The notes beneath the pieces were generated by a model that had not been told where the DNA came from, searched no databases, and saw only the letters and a program-made list of their open reading frames with translations. From assembly GCA_949130485.1 (NCBI GenBank), contig OX422188.1, positions 9,925,943 to 9,989,942 of the forward strand: a stretch of DNA of 64,000 bases, given 5' to 3'. Numbering within the stretch: the stretch's first letter is position 1; every line of letters begins with the position of its first letter. The DNA is from Agelas oroides (taxonomy: Eukaryota; Porifera; Demospongiae; Agelasida; Agelasidae). Below, piece by piece: positions 25,448 through 59,124 of the stretch. The position numbers and the translations under genes are program-made.

Positions 25448-25904
25448 TAGTGATATACTGATTAGCTACAGCTGCTAGTATTAGCATGACCCCAGAACTA
25501 GGAGAATTCTCACTAGCTAATGTGCAACACCTTGAAATATCATTTGCTTGTGAGCCTTGGCCCACCTATACACCCTATGGCAACGGGCTGGCATTTCACT
25601 ATTGATGTTCGAAAGGTAAACTGACAGGGAGGTGTTTTGAGCCACAGGCCACACCTGGTACCATCCATGTAGTGATAACACAGTAAAAGTGTATATTGTG
25701 CATGCACTTAAAAGATGATCTGCCTGTGTATGCATTGGCTAGCTCTAGATCTGGGCATCTGCCTAGCTGTGTGCATTGGCTATAGCTCTGGGCATTGAAG
25801 ATAATCTGCCTAGCTGTGTACAATCGCTAGCTCTGGACAGCACTGATGCATGAGACTTAGAGGCACCCAGCTTACAATTCTGTTTTTCACCTCAGACAGT
25901 CTTC

Positions 25905-28900
25905 ATGGATGCCTTGTGGTTTATTGATCGTTCCTACATGGAGATGGATGTGTACCAGGTGTCTATCCCTAATTCTCCGCCTGATATCACTCTTTATTAA
26001 GTTTGGGTGTGGGTCCCAGAGCACGCTTTTATCTTGAATAGCTATTTAAAACATTATTGTGGAACCATGAGCAAGCCAACAAACACACCAATAACTTACC
26101 TTTAATGTGCATATAAACCTACTTGGTGCCAACTGCACTTTTGGAAAGCATGTTCAACACGCAATGCATGCATGCAAACACTAGTTCATACGAAATGGAT
26201 CACTTAAATGTCACAAAATGGATAACTTTAAACATTTTTCCCCCTTTTTTAAGAGGATGAAAAAGAAGACCATAATCTGAACAGGACGGAGGTCGAACGA
26301 ACCAACCCGAAATGGACATTTCAATGCGGTGTCTACACAACTTTTGTACCAATCAAACATGGAACAACACTGGTATAGTAATATATGCCATGCATTGATT
26401 TTTTTTTTCCTACAACACAGATCTGACCATGACACTTAAACACTCATTGGTGTTTGTATTAGAATTGAATTTTGAGCTTTGTCATTTTACAGCAAATTCC
26501 TGATGTGATCCGAGGTGCAGTATTGGGTTATGGTCTGTGTGCCCCCAGTAATGAACGTGCAATTGACATCTCATTTGGCTCCCAAGGATTCTCATTTACA
26601 CTTGCAAGAGCTTTCAAGCTGGTAAGAGATGCCAAGTCCTTCCTTGGATACAGCTCTTACTGATATATCTAATGCCAGCACAGTCATTCAGCACATTGCT
26701 TTATGGTGTTTGACAATTCAACTATATACCTTCATGTGTGTGAACCTCTCTAGCTCTTTCAGAAAGACAATGTATACATATTGTCTATATATATAGTCTT
26801 TGTAGTTTTACCATAGATATTTTAGCAGTTTACCTCTCACATACAGCCATACCTCTTCCTCATACAGGTTGGTTCCATCAATTTTGATCCTTCCTACAAA
26901 GACTCTGAGAATCCAATTGTGCAAGTGCAGTACCCGGTCAACGTGACTGCATATCGCTGCCATGAGGACATTCTGAGCCAAGATGCTGCAGCTCTCATAC
27001 AAGTGAGGACATACAGACAGTGTATGCTACTTACCTATTCCAGCACTCTGCTCTATTGGTTGGTTATGCACACACACTGTCACACATGCAAGCAGTAAGT
27101 GCATGAGCTTTTAATAATGTACTATGCCCAGCTAGATCAAAAGCTGCCAAGTAGCATACTGTCAGATGAAATTGAGGTGATTGACTCTACAAAGAAGAAT
27201 TGTGTGGGTAGAACTTTAGATACAGTCTAAGACTTGGATCAGATGATACGACTATGGACAAATAATCAACCACTGAATTGGCATCCAACAAGCACGAGCA
27301 AGAATGCCAAAAGAGATAGTCAGGCTATTCATGCAAAAGGTGCACAATGATTTCTTTAAATCCATTTGTAAGAGGAGGTATCCACTGCCAACCTGACTTA
27401 AGGCTTTGTGTTCCAGTCTTTCACACAACCATGACCTGTTGATTTTAAACTGTCTCACACAGTTTACTTTGAGAACAACACCACAAACACCAATTGAAGG
27501 GCTGAGAACTATAGAGTGGCCTAACCCACAAATGTTGACTTGGCCCCGTAACATGGGAATATACTCTTCAGAAGCTGCTGAATGTCAAATTTCTGACCAC
27601 ATGTTCATATGGTCATTTTTGTTTAGTGCATGCAATTTCCAGTCAAACTTGATTTTGGGTTGGTCCACTCAGTGCAAAATAGTCCAACCATAGCCCAAAC
27701 CAGCTTCGCTGTTTCAAGCATCTATGATAAGTGCATATGTAGCTGCCATGGTTTTGTTCAGTTTGCAGAGCAGGTGGACAAACTGTGGTCCTACGGTGAG
27801 AGAAGCAATGTCTACAAAACTGGGTTTGCTGTTGTTGGCCCAATTGACCAGAGGACTCACCTGGGCACAGGTACAGCTTGATCTCCTTGTGTCAGTTTAA
27901 TAGCCTTGTTCCCAGGCCTTCCCATATATATAATTATATTTTTGGAGGCAGGGAAACCCTGAGACACACGTCTGACTATCTCCCTGTCTGCACTCAAACC
28001 CTGAGACACATGTCTGACTATCTCCCTGTCTGCATGCACTCAAACCCTGAGACACATGTCTGACTATCTCCCTGTCTGCACTCAAGGTCACAGTACTCAG
28101 GAATCCAATGTGCATACTTCAATCTACTAGGTTCCCATTTACGTATAATGTAATCAGTCATCATCAGACTGAACAGTACAGTATGTAAGTGCACAATGTA
28201 GTTGCACTCTAAAAATCTAAATCTGCTAGTGATTATTTCCAGTAGTGTTTGTGCATCTGTCATCACTTTGCCATGCTCTGCCCATTTTCATGCTAGCTAT
28301 ACTAGATTATAATCTTGTTCACAGATCATGCATTGCCTGCAGTAAATTGTAAAAAATATATGATTTAAATTTTGTTGAAATTACTGGCTTGCAGCTGAGT
28401 TGCTACTCCAAAAGCTGAAGACGACGTTTGCTGAGGGTGCCGTGTTGTTGGTTGTTCGTCCCATTAGGATTGAGGGAAAGGCAACAGCAAAACAGTTTCT
28501 CAAATTTGTTCCCTCAAAGAAGTAAGTCACTTGGCTATAGCTGGCCCCATTTCTAGGCTGCAATTGGCATCAGGCCACCAATTTATGACAACAGGTGTAC
28601 ACCAACTTACCTTCCATATATGGTACGATGACTATACAAACTCATTTTTCCGCAACTAGGAGGGGCTAAGAAGTTGTTAGTTACATGTGTGTAACACAGA
28701 GGGGTGGTGGGTACCACACTTACCACTTTGTAGTACAAATACTGAATGATGGCAATTGAAAGGAACCACAATGTTACTAATGGATACACACAACAGAACT
28801 GAAGTCAAGTATAACTATCTTTGCATTCTCTTTCATCTCCACTACATACCAAATATAGATTATTCCAACCTTTGCAGCAGGATGTTCGTACCGTTAACAG

Positions 28901-29465
28901 ATCTCTTCCATGGCCAGCCAGACAACCTGAGCATGCAAGCACAAACCCGTCTGAAAATGCTGGCACAGATGCTACACAAGGGACAAGACCTTTGTCTGAG
29001 AGTGCTCAACAGGATATTAGTGCATCACGACCTAGCTCTGCTAGCAATGACCCAAGGCCAATCTTTAGACTGGAGTGTGGTAACTCACAATGCGAATTTG
29101 ACCTTGCTGCTTACAAATTTATCTGGCAACCCCCACCTCCACCACCTCCGGAAGATGAATCAAGTTCAAGTGAGTCAGAAAATGAAGACGAAAGTGATGA
29201 GAGCAACGATGGTAGCATGGCCACCGGAGAAATAATTAATGGAGGAAATGACGATGACAAACAACTGCTTCTGAAAGAAGTTCCCGAGGCTGGAGAATTG
29301 AAACCTAAAATGAAAAACACAGATGATACTGTCAAAAATGTAAATGAAATGCATTGTGGAGACTCTCAAAATGGCTATTGTGCAGCAGCCAGTGCAGGGT
29401 CTTCACAGACGAGCATCAGGCAGAGTGACTTGGAAAGCCTGCGCAATAACCAGGATCGTTACTGA
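25905..29465 (+). CDS. Unrecognised multi-exon gene, about 437 aa
   Basis: I do not recognise the family. Proposed exons: 25905-25958, 26493-26621, 26868-27002, 27132-27207, 27643-27870, 28395-28521 and 28901-29465, all phase-compatible. The first 250 residues look like a folded, conserved domain with alternating hydrophobic strands (VLGYGLC, IDISFGSQGFSF, PIVQVQYPVNVTAYRCHEDIL, KTGFAVVGPI, GAVLLVVRPIRIEGKA) and a CxC pair (CICSCHGF). The C-terminal 190 residues look disordered: a run of seven prolines, then an acidic-serine stretch with Ser-Glu repeats. Its last exon is large, as is common for 3' exons. The 5' limit is weak: the exon-1 donor is GTGTCT and an acceptor lies just upstream of the ATG, so real upstream exons may exist. 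The acceptor at 28901 is chosen mainly because it keeps the frame. Confidence 0.55.
27945..28090. repeat. Tandem repeat of about 43-47 bp, three copies
   Basis: Units contain AAACCCTGAGACACATGTCT and ATCTCCCTGTCTGCA. It lies in an intron of the unrecognised gene, next to a lone foldback left end at 27901-27920. Confidence 0.8.
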
Positions 29466-29612
29466 GTCAGCATGGTACATTATGTAGACACTCACTAGCT
29501 ATTAATTATTGTCCTTTTGATTACCTCAATGACTGATTTTTCTTTGCTTTTTTGTAATTACTCAAAATTGACAGATTTTTGCAGCTTCAATTACAGGGGC
29601 TGTGACTGGATC

Positions 29613-29645
29613 CCGTCTCGCTCCCAGACAGTCTGGGAACGAGAG
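29613..29645. repeat. Minimal foldback element
   Basis: GTCTCGCTCCCAGAC and GTCTGGGAACGAGA lie almost back to back, the shortest form of the palindrome family here. It is in the spacer between the unrecognised gene and the AT-hook gene. Confidence 0.7.
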
Positions 29646-29717
29646 CATAAGATGAATCTTGATTGAGAGGGGCGTGTTCTGATTTGAGTGCATAGCTGCT
29701 AGCCTGGGTTCTGGGTT

Positions 29718-30851
29718 ATGATGGAGAGTACCATAAAAGACCTGACTCCTGGGTTGAACGAGTCCCAGCATCCCTCCCCAAAGCAGATGGAGCCCCTCCT
29801 TCCCTCCGCAAAACCACAAAAGAGACCGAGAGGCCGCCCTAGAAAGACACCGAAGGTCACAGAGAGTCCGCCACAGGCCGTGGTCGAGTCGAGCACTGAG
29901 AAATCTTCGCCGAGCAACGCAGAACTGGATTCTCAAGCTCAAACCAGTGCATGTACAGGTAACTGCCAACTTGTATCCTATCCGTTCTAATCAAGGCGCC
30001 CCTCCAATGAAGGCGCCCCCAAATAATTTTTGTTCCCCCAGAATTGCCTTCCTATTAGAACTTACTTGTGTGTGTGCAAATGACCAGTCTGTGAATTCCA
30101 GTGCTGGGAAGAAACTCGAAGAATTTGAACCAAACACTGAGGCACCCATACCAGTCGTATTGTTTTTAGAATGTATATATGGTGGTGCTAACCTGCTTAG
30201 CCTCGTTCCCAGGCCTTCCCACCATCCAGTTTTTGATCACAAACTGCAAGCGATCAAAAACTGGACGGTGGGAAGGCCTGGGAACGAGGCTAAGCCTGCT
30301 CACAAAAAGTAACTGTCATACAGTGTTCACCTTGACGATTGAGTAAGTACTGTTTACCTTCATTTTTCTTAGGGACAAGCAGCAGAAAGGGGCAACTGCA
30401 CAGAATGTATAGTGTACACCAGAAGCAGAAGGTTGCAGAATATGCTCACATGCATGGTATCAGGCCTGCCTCAAGACAATTTGGTATTTCACGCAAGAAT
30501 ATACAGCGGTGGGTAGCAGAAGGACTACATGAAGTGAAGAACAAGGGCAACTTCAAGAGAAAGAATGCAAAAGGACAGGGCAGAAAAGTGTCCTATCCAC
30601 CTGAGGTAGAGAGGAAACTGGTGCATTGGCTTCTGGAGAAGCAGAACCTGGAGGTGAAAGTATCACACAAAATGTTGAAACAACAAGCTATGGCTCTCAT
30701 CACCCCAACCAATCCAAATTTCAAGGCATCAGATGGCTGGTCACAGAAGTTTGTGCGGAGGAACAACCTTGTTTTGCAGGAGAAGAAACCGCGGTCTCAC
30801 AGGTCTCAGAAACTTCCGGCTGGTAGCTACTTTCAATATGAAAACTTATAA
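29718..30851 (+). CDS. AT-hook and transposase-type HTH protein, 239 aa (CENP-B/pogo-like)
   Basis: Predicted DNA-binding protein. Exon 1, 29718-29958, begins MMEST and carries an AT-hook (KRPRGRPRK, residues 35-43) in a Pro/Ser-rich tail. Exon 2, 30373-30851, joins in phase 1 (ACAG, then GGACAAGC). It encodes a psq-type helix-turn-helix (KVAEYAHMHGIRPASRQFGI, SRKNIQRWV), then a CENP-B/Tc5-type second HTH (PPEVERKLVHWLLEK through DGWSQKFVRRNNL). This two-HTH order is the DNA-binding half of pogo/Tigger/CENP-B transposases. No DDE catalytic domain follows before the stop at 30851, and none was seen up to 31230, so the gene looks domesticated. Its only intron contains a perfect palindrome. It could be fused to the STYXL1-like gene downstream by an unseen splice, but nothing requires that. 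Confidence 0.72.
30195..30295. repeat. Near-perfect 101-bp palindrome, best member of the foldback family
   Basis: Arms of about 44 bases (30195-30238 and 30251-30295) pair almost throughout. They start with GCTTAGCCTCGTTCCCAGGC and continue through CCTTCCCACC and CCAGTTTTTGATC to a short loop. It lies in the intron of the AT-hook/HTH gene. Confidence 0.95.
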
Positions 30852-31230
30852 CCTTAGGCGTTGCTTCAAGAATATCAGACCTATTCATCGTTTTTCAAAT
30901 TGTACCTTTTTTGAGTCTTGTGCATGCAGCCACACCCTTCACAGGATGTGGCTTGCGAAACTAGCAGTGTATTCTCACAGTACTGCCAGATCCTTCCTCC
31001 GGGTAGGGTCTGGCCACGCGAGACTAGTACTGCCAGCGGTGAGAACCTGCATGGAAAGCACGCTGCTCCGCCCGCAACATCTAGCAAGCGACAGGATGCC
31101 CCTACGATACGCAACCAGCCACACCCACTCATGTTTTTCACCCTGGTCGTCACGCCCCCAACACATGCTGTTCTGTTGAACGAATTGATGTCTTTTCTCG
31201 TGCCAAGGAGAAGCACAGATTGCATCAGCA
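30852..31230. repeat. Spacer with remnant of a foldback element
   Basis: Fragments CCACACCCTTC, GTGGCTTGCGAAACTAG (30930-30966) and AGGGTCTGGCCACGCGAGAC (31004-31025) match the arms of the intact element at 49847-50115. No coding sequence is supported apart from possible 5' UTR of the following gene. Confidence 0.6.
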
Positions 31231-32259
31231 ATGGCCAGACTCACAGCTGCCTCAAGCCAACTCAAAGAGGGCTCCATTCTCAGAAAGGTGACTCCAGAAG
31301 ATCTCTTCAATCTTCCGCTGTACGAGCACCACCTAGTAATCGATACACGTTCTCAAGAGGAGTACAGCCAAGGCCACATTGCTACAGCAGTCTCATACCC
31401 AAGCCCTGATCTAGACTGCTCAGAAGAGGAGAAGGAGAGAAGTCTCGTCGCATTCATCAAGAGCTACATCAAGGAATATTTTAGACCAGAAAATCCAAGT
31501 CCTATTGTGGTTTATGGCAGCGAGCAGCCTGACTGTCAGCTACATGCAGAGTGGCTAGCAACAAGATTGGAAATGCTGCAGAAAGATCGGAGAATGATTG
31601 CCAAGTTTGACTCTCAAACAAAAGACGACACTTATGTTGAACAGCCTTTTAACTATTTTGAACATTTCTGTCTCACGATAGCTGACAGGGCTCATGAGAT
31701 TTGGATTCTGGAAGGTGGATACAAAGCATTTCACTCAGAGTATGAGTTTCTGTGTGGGAAGATTGAGTTTAATAGCATGTTTCCTTTGCCTCATCGAATT
31801 AGCAAGAATCTGTTTTTAGGCACACGGTGGATGACTCTGACTAAAGACTGTCTCAGCAAGCTTCAGATTACACACATGATAGTGTCCGAATACCAGAAAA
31901 TTGACTGGAATGAACTGGAAGACATTTCAGTGCTTCGGTGCACAGTGCAAGATATCAACTCACAAAACATGTTCCCATGCTGGACAGCTTCTACTGAGTT
32001 TATATCTGAAGCAATCTCTACAAAGAGTGGACGGATTTTAGTCGTCTTGTTTGGACGGTCAAGGTCAACTTCAGTGGTAATAGCATACTTGATAAAAGCC
32101 CTGAAGATGAGTTTTGACGATGCATGGCAGTATGTGTGTAGCAAGTGCTGGCATCTAATAGACCGGTCACTGGTATATGAGGACCAGCTTCGAACATGGG
32201 AGAGAAAGGAATCTACTGCCATTTCCTACGGCCAAGAAGAAGCCTTAAGTATGCAGTAG
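31231..32259 (+). CDS. STYXL1-like: Rhodanese + dual-specificity pseudophosphatase (STYXL1-like), 342 aa
   Basis: Single-exon frame with two domains in the order of MAP-kinase phosphatases and STYXL1 (MK-STYX). The rhodanese/CH2 domain spans about residues 15-175 (VIDTRSQEEYSQGHI, IVVYGSE, WILEGGYKAF, FLCG). The dual-specificity phosphatase fold spans about 187-330 (ISKNLFLGTRWMTL, GRSRSTSVVIAYLI). Both active sites are dead: the phosphatase loop, normally HCxxGxSRS, reads VLFGRSRS with no cysteine, and the rhodanese loop, normally a Cys after VVY, reads GSEQPD. The arginine of the phosphate loop is kept, so phosphopeptide binding remains possible. In vertebrates STYXL1 acts as a signalling scaffold (binding of G3BP1 and mitochondrial PTPMT1 is reported). 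The ATG at 31231 is the first in frame near the conserved start. Absence of introns could mean an old retrocopy. Confidence 0.85.
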   Translation: MARLTAASSQLKEGSILRKVTPEDLFNLPLYEHHLVIDTRSQEEYSQGHIATAVSYPSPDLDCSEEEKERSLVAFIKSYIKEYFRPENPSPIVVYGSEQPDCQLHAEWLATRLEMLQKDRRMIAKFDSQTKDDTYVEQPFNYFEHFCLTIADRAHEIWILEGGYKAFHSEYEFLCGKIEFNSMFPLPHRISKNLFLGTRWMTLTKDCLSKLQITHMIVSEYQKIDWNELEDISVLRCTVQDINSQNMFPCWTASTEFISEAISTKSGRILVVLFGRSRSTSVVIAYLIKALKMSFDDAWQYVCSKCWHLIDRSLVYEDQLRTWERKESTAISYGQEEALSMQ

Positions 32260-33019
32260 AGCTGTCAGCATTTGAAACTGCCTTTATATTTCTGCACATG
32301 AAGGATTTGACACCAGGACTAAGCTGTCATGTTTGAATTTGAAGACTTGCATCCTAAATGTTCTTCGTTTTTTTTTCAATTTCCAAGGAGCAAAACGGGG
32401 AACCTGGGAATGATGCTACCTTTTTAGTGCAGCATTTGTGCATATATATTTTGCCTGCCAAGAGACCCGAAGGCCAAGCTGTAGCCATCCACGGACGGAC
32501 GCTCCACAGTCCGGCTTCTACCCCCGAAGGAGTATCCACCAGCCCACTTCGTGACCTTGTACCCAGGCTCCTCCCCGTTTTTCTGGGGAGGAGCCTGGGT
32601 ACGAGGCTGCACACACAACACCACCCCTGCAAATAGGAAGCTAAAGGCTATGCAAGTCGGCAAAATAGATCTGTAACCTCGGGAAAAGGATTGGCTCTAA
32701 GGGCTGGGTCTGTCGGGCTGTGGTTGGAAGCGGAATGCTGTGGTGTGTATGTGTGTGTGTGTGTATGTTTGTTTGCGTAGGAATTGCGGAATAACAAAAT
32801 AATGCATGAATGTACTAGCCTCGTTCCCAGGCTCTCCCACCGCACTGCAAGCGACGGAAAGCTGGGCAGGCTCTGGGCTATTGTACATGTGCCTACTTAC
32901 GTCTCCTGAGTGACGTCATAAGTTTATTCATAGCCAGCTGTTGCAACAACAGCGCAACTGATTGGGTCCGTGGGCTACAGATGCTATAGCTAGCTACAGT
33001 CTATGGTTAAACCAGCGGA
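32260..33019. other. Spacer and MICAL promoter region with two foldback elements
   Basis: No gene is supported. 32554-32608 is a clean foldback (ACCTTGTACCCAGGCTCC with GGAGCCTGGGTACGAGGCT). 32817-32880 is a decayed one (TAGCCTCGTTCCCAGGCTCT at left, GGCTCTGGGCTA at right). A short (GT)n tract is at 32748-32772. The last 100 bases should contain the MICAL transcription start. Confidence 0.65.
32554..32608. repeat. Foldback element of the AGCCTCGTTCCCAGGC family
   Basis: CCTTGTACCCAGGCTCCTCC and GGAGGAGCCTGGGTACGAGG pair with one G-T mismatch; the loop is CCGTTTTTCTG. Confidence 0.85.
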
Positions 33020-48282
<15,263 letters not shown>

Positions 48283-48784
48283 CTGTTTATTGCCCGGTTG
48301 CTTAGCAACAGTTACATTGGCATTGCCTCCACTTAATAGTTGCATTATCATCCGTCCTTCTCATAATTTTATTTTGAGTTTATTTATTCATGTTCCATGT
48401 GATTTTAGTATGCATTCTGTGCTATAATTATACTGTGTGTGTCCCAAATAGTATTTTTAAACAATATTATTTCACAGTTCACTCTCTGCTCAGTAGTGCC
48501 AGACCCTTAATTGCATATGCAGGTACGTACACTAGCTTTGTTCCTACAAGTTAATGGCTGCAAGTGTTACAGATTCACAAATATACAGAACCAGACAGTC
48601 CGAGATGTTTGCTGCGCAGTTATTGCTACGCAGTTATGGTAGGTTAATCTTTCCCGCCCAGATGTTTGAAACTAACCAATCATAACGTCAGATCTCATGT
48701 CCATCACCCATAGATTCCCAGACCGTATTTGTGAGTACGAGACTTCAGGAGCACGGGATCGTGCTTCGCCGAGGGGGGCGTGGA

Positions 48785-48847
48785 CTAGCCTCGTCCCCAG
48801 GCCCCACCCAAAAATCTGGAAAGGGTGGGGCCTGGGGACGAGGCTAG
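48785..48847. repeat. Foldback element, CGTCCCC variant
   Basis: CTAGCCTCGTCCCCAGGCCC and GGGCCTGGGGACGAGGCTAG are exact complements, and CACCC/GGGTG pairs continue inward. The variant base is matched on both arms. Confidence 0.9.
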
Positions 48848-48876
48848 GCGTGGACGACTGAGCACGCGATCGCTGC

Positions 48877-49317
48877 TAGGGATGAGGCTATTATGCTCAA
48901 AAATTCACCCTTTATGCTATGCTAGAATGCTTCAAACTATGTCCGATTATGCTCTTGGTGTGTCCCTATTATGCTCATGCAGCAAGTTAATCAATTAATA
49001 GAATTTAGTTAAAACTGCGCCCCCAAGATGCTCACACCAACAAAATTAGCGCTGTTGACCCACCCTTTAGAGTGTAGTGCTACATAGCTGCTTTTATCAT
49101 GATCTTTGTCAAAACAAGCTTCACCACAAAGGAGGAGTCAGACATGAAACATCCCTTATGAATAGAAAGGCACACCTCTAACAGCTTCATACCCATGCAC
49201 GCGCAGTGGAAGCACTTTACGCGCTCAATGTTGCCTTCCGATTATTCCCGATTATGCTCGCTCTGCAGAGCTACCGATTATTCCAGAAACTATGCCCGCA
49301 TATTAGCCGCATCCCTA
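48877..49317. mobile_element. MITE with TAGGGATG-type terminal inverted repeats, 441 bp
   Basis: The left end TAGGGATGAGGCTATTATG matches the complement of the right end (TAGGGATGCGGCTAATATG) with two differences. Internal TTATGCTC and CCGATTAT motifs recur near both ends. No coding capacity. It directly adjoins the FERRY3 start region and may carry part of its promoter or 5' UTR. Confidence 0.8.
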
Positions 49318-49368
49318 ACGACTGCGCAGTCTGGCCCGCGAGCTAGACTAGATCAGAGTCTGTGAGTC

Positions 49369-57502
<8,134 letters not shown>

Positions 57503-59124
57503 TGAAAATGAATGAACAGTAATAAAATTTATTCGTTTATATTTCACTTTCTGTCAACATTAATTATATTCCAAACATCAGATGTACAGAATGGGCAACT
57601 ATCAAGACCACTATTGAGTCAAGCTCAGGAAGTGTTACTTTTTTTTTGAAATTTGGATGTTTGTACGTATGAGTGCTGAGAACAGTTGGGTATGTTCTAC
57701 TGCCACAAATCAGCACCACAGCAAAGCATAGATCATTACATAATGGCAAATAGAAATTAACCACATAAGCAGTTGACAAGGAACATCCTGTGAGGTTTCT
57801 GTGTACTGTGTCGATCGATGCATGTGCCATCAAATTTGGTCACACAAGAATATCAGGTTCAGTGTGAAACTGCCAAGTGTTCTGGAAGTGCTTACTAGCT
57901 AACTTTCATGTCTGTTTGGACACTAGCCAGTGTTTCGTACGCTTCCTGGGATGCATGCCAGACCAAACAGCTAGCTCAACCCTTGTACTGTAGGAGCTTT
58001 TGAGTGCATACTTTAGCCATAAAGAATTTCTGTCTCTGTATTCAGCATGCCAACCATATACTAGGTTCACAAAACTGCACTACCAGGCTCCAGGCTTTAG
58101 TTACAGCTGCACGAGGTGGTGTTGTCTTGTGCCCAGACCCCATCTCCATGATAATTTGTGTCTCTTCCTTCTTGTAAAACTAGATATGATACACCATTTT
58201 CTTCTCCACAGCCACTTGGATTATTGAAAAAAATAAAAAATAAATGCCTTCACCCCGAACTTTGTCACTAGTAACTAGAGGCTACACACAAATACTGGTG
58301 CAAACTTTGGGGCTGGATCGAGTCCATGATCTATGGTGTTACCAGGCTTTCCATTCCAGGGCTTGTCTTGCAGTTTGGACAGAAAGTTTGTACCTTTGCC
58401 AACAATAATTATATTAGAAGCATTAATATTTACTGCAGTGTACAAACTGTAATACATGTTTAGTAAAATTATTGAATTTCTGAGATTGAAAATGAACTGT
58501 TTTATGTTGTTCTTGGCAACCATCTTCTGGCGGCCATCTTCTTCTTGATGTGGAGCACCTGGTGTGTGTGTGTGTGTGTGTTGTGCGTTTGTGTGTGCGT
58601 GCACAGAGGAAGGAGGACAATTTTTCACTAGGAGCAAGGAAATCAAAATCCAGGAAATTAACCTGGGTCTTCTGAACATCAGTCAGATGCTCTTACCACT
58701 GAGCCACTGCAGCTCTGACATTAGAGCAGAGAACATGGACACACTTCAGTTCTCAAACTTGTAGGCAACTCGACATGCTGAGTGAGTGAGGATTAACGTT
58801 GCATGTGCAAAGTCTGTGGAAGACTTTACAGTGTTAAGACTTTTACAGCGTTTACAGCAGAGGAGGTAGGACATGATCACTGCACGTGTCGAGAGAAGCT
58901 AAGTAGATGCTCGGAAGCCATAAACGTGGGCGTGGCTCGTTGCAACAATTATGTACCGGAAAAGAATCCGGATGTGATTGGGGTTTTTTCACGCAGCTAG
59001 CTGATCGAGCAGAGGGCGGCCACAGTCGGAGAATAACGACCGTTAGGAGGTCAGGCCAAAAGCGATTTTGCCAGAAGCAAGTTGAAGGGTTGGACTCTAT
59101 CGCCCGTGGACAGTCGGAACCAAG
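57503..59124. other. Spacer between FERRY3 and the tetraspanin gene
   Basis: FERRY3 3' UTR with AATAAA at 57521, then no gene. It contains a tRNA-like segment (58640-58717), a short (GT)n tract at 58561-58580 and, from 58860 to 59124, the probable tetraspanin promoter and 5' UTR. Confidence 0.6.
58640..58717 (-). repeat. tRNA-like sequence, probably a pseudo-tRNA or SINE head
   Basis: On the minus strand it reads TGGCTCAGTGGTAAGAGCA (D arm and A box), an anticodon arm with a perfect 5-bp stem TCTGA/TCAGA around the loop CTGATGT (GAT), then a T arm CCAGG-TTAATTT-CCTGG. The acceptor stem does not pair and the B box deviates from GGTTCGAATCC, so a functional tRNA is unlikely. Confidence 0.6.

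Larger units (their letters stand above)
48283..49368. other. Spacer between MICAL and FERRY3
   Basis: It contains the MICAL 3' UTR, a foldback element (48785-48847) and a 441-bp MITE (48877-49317) that ends 51 bases before the FERRY3 start codon. No gene is supported. Confidence 0.7.

Noticed and set aside
25388..25960. Splicing of the LRRC8-like gene into the next gene
   Set aside because: Joining a weak donor near 25427 to the acceptor at 25894 gives a stop within ten codons.
30869..31409. A coding exon joining the HTH gene to the STYXL1-like gene
   Set aside because: The interval is filled by remnants of a foldback element and no domain-bearing frame crosses it; a fusion cannot be excluded without transcripts.
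58640..58717. Functional tRNA-Ile gene
   Set aside because: D, anticodon and T arms are present but the acceptor stem does not pair and the B box is degenerate.
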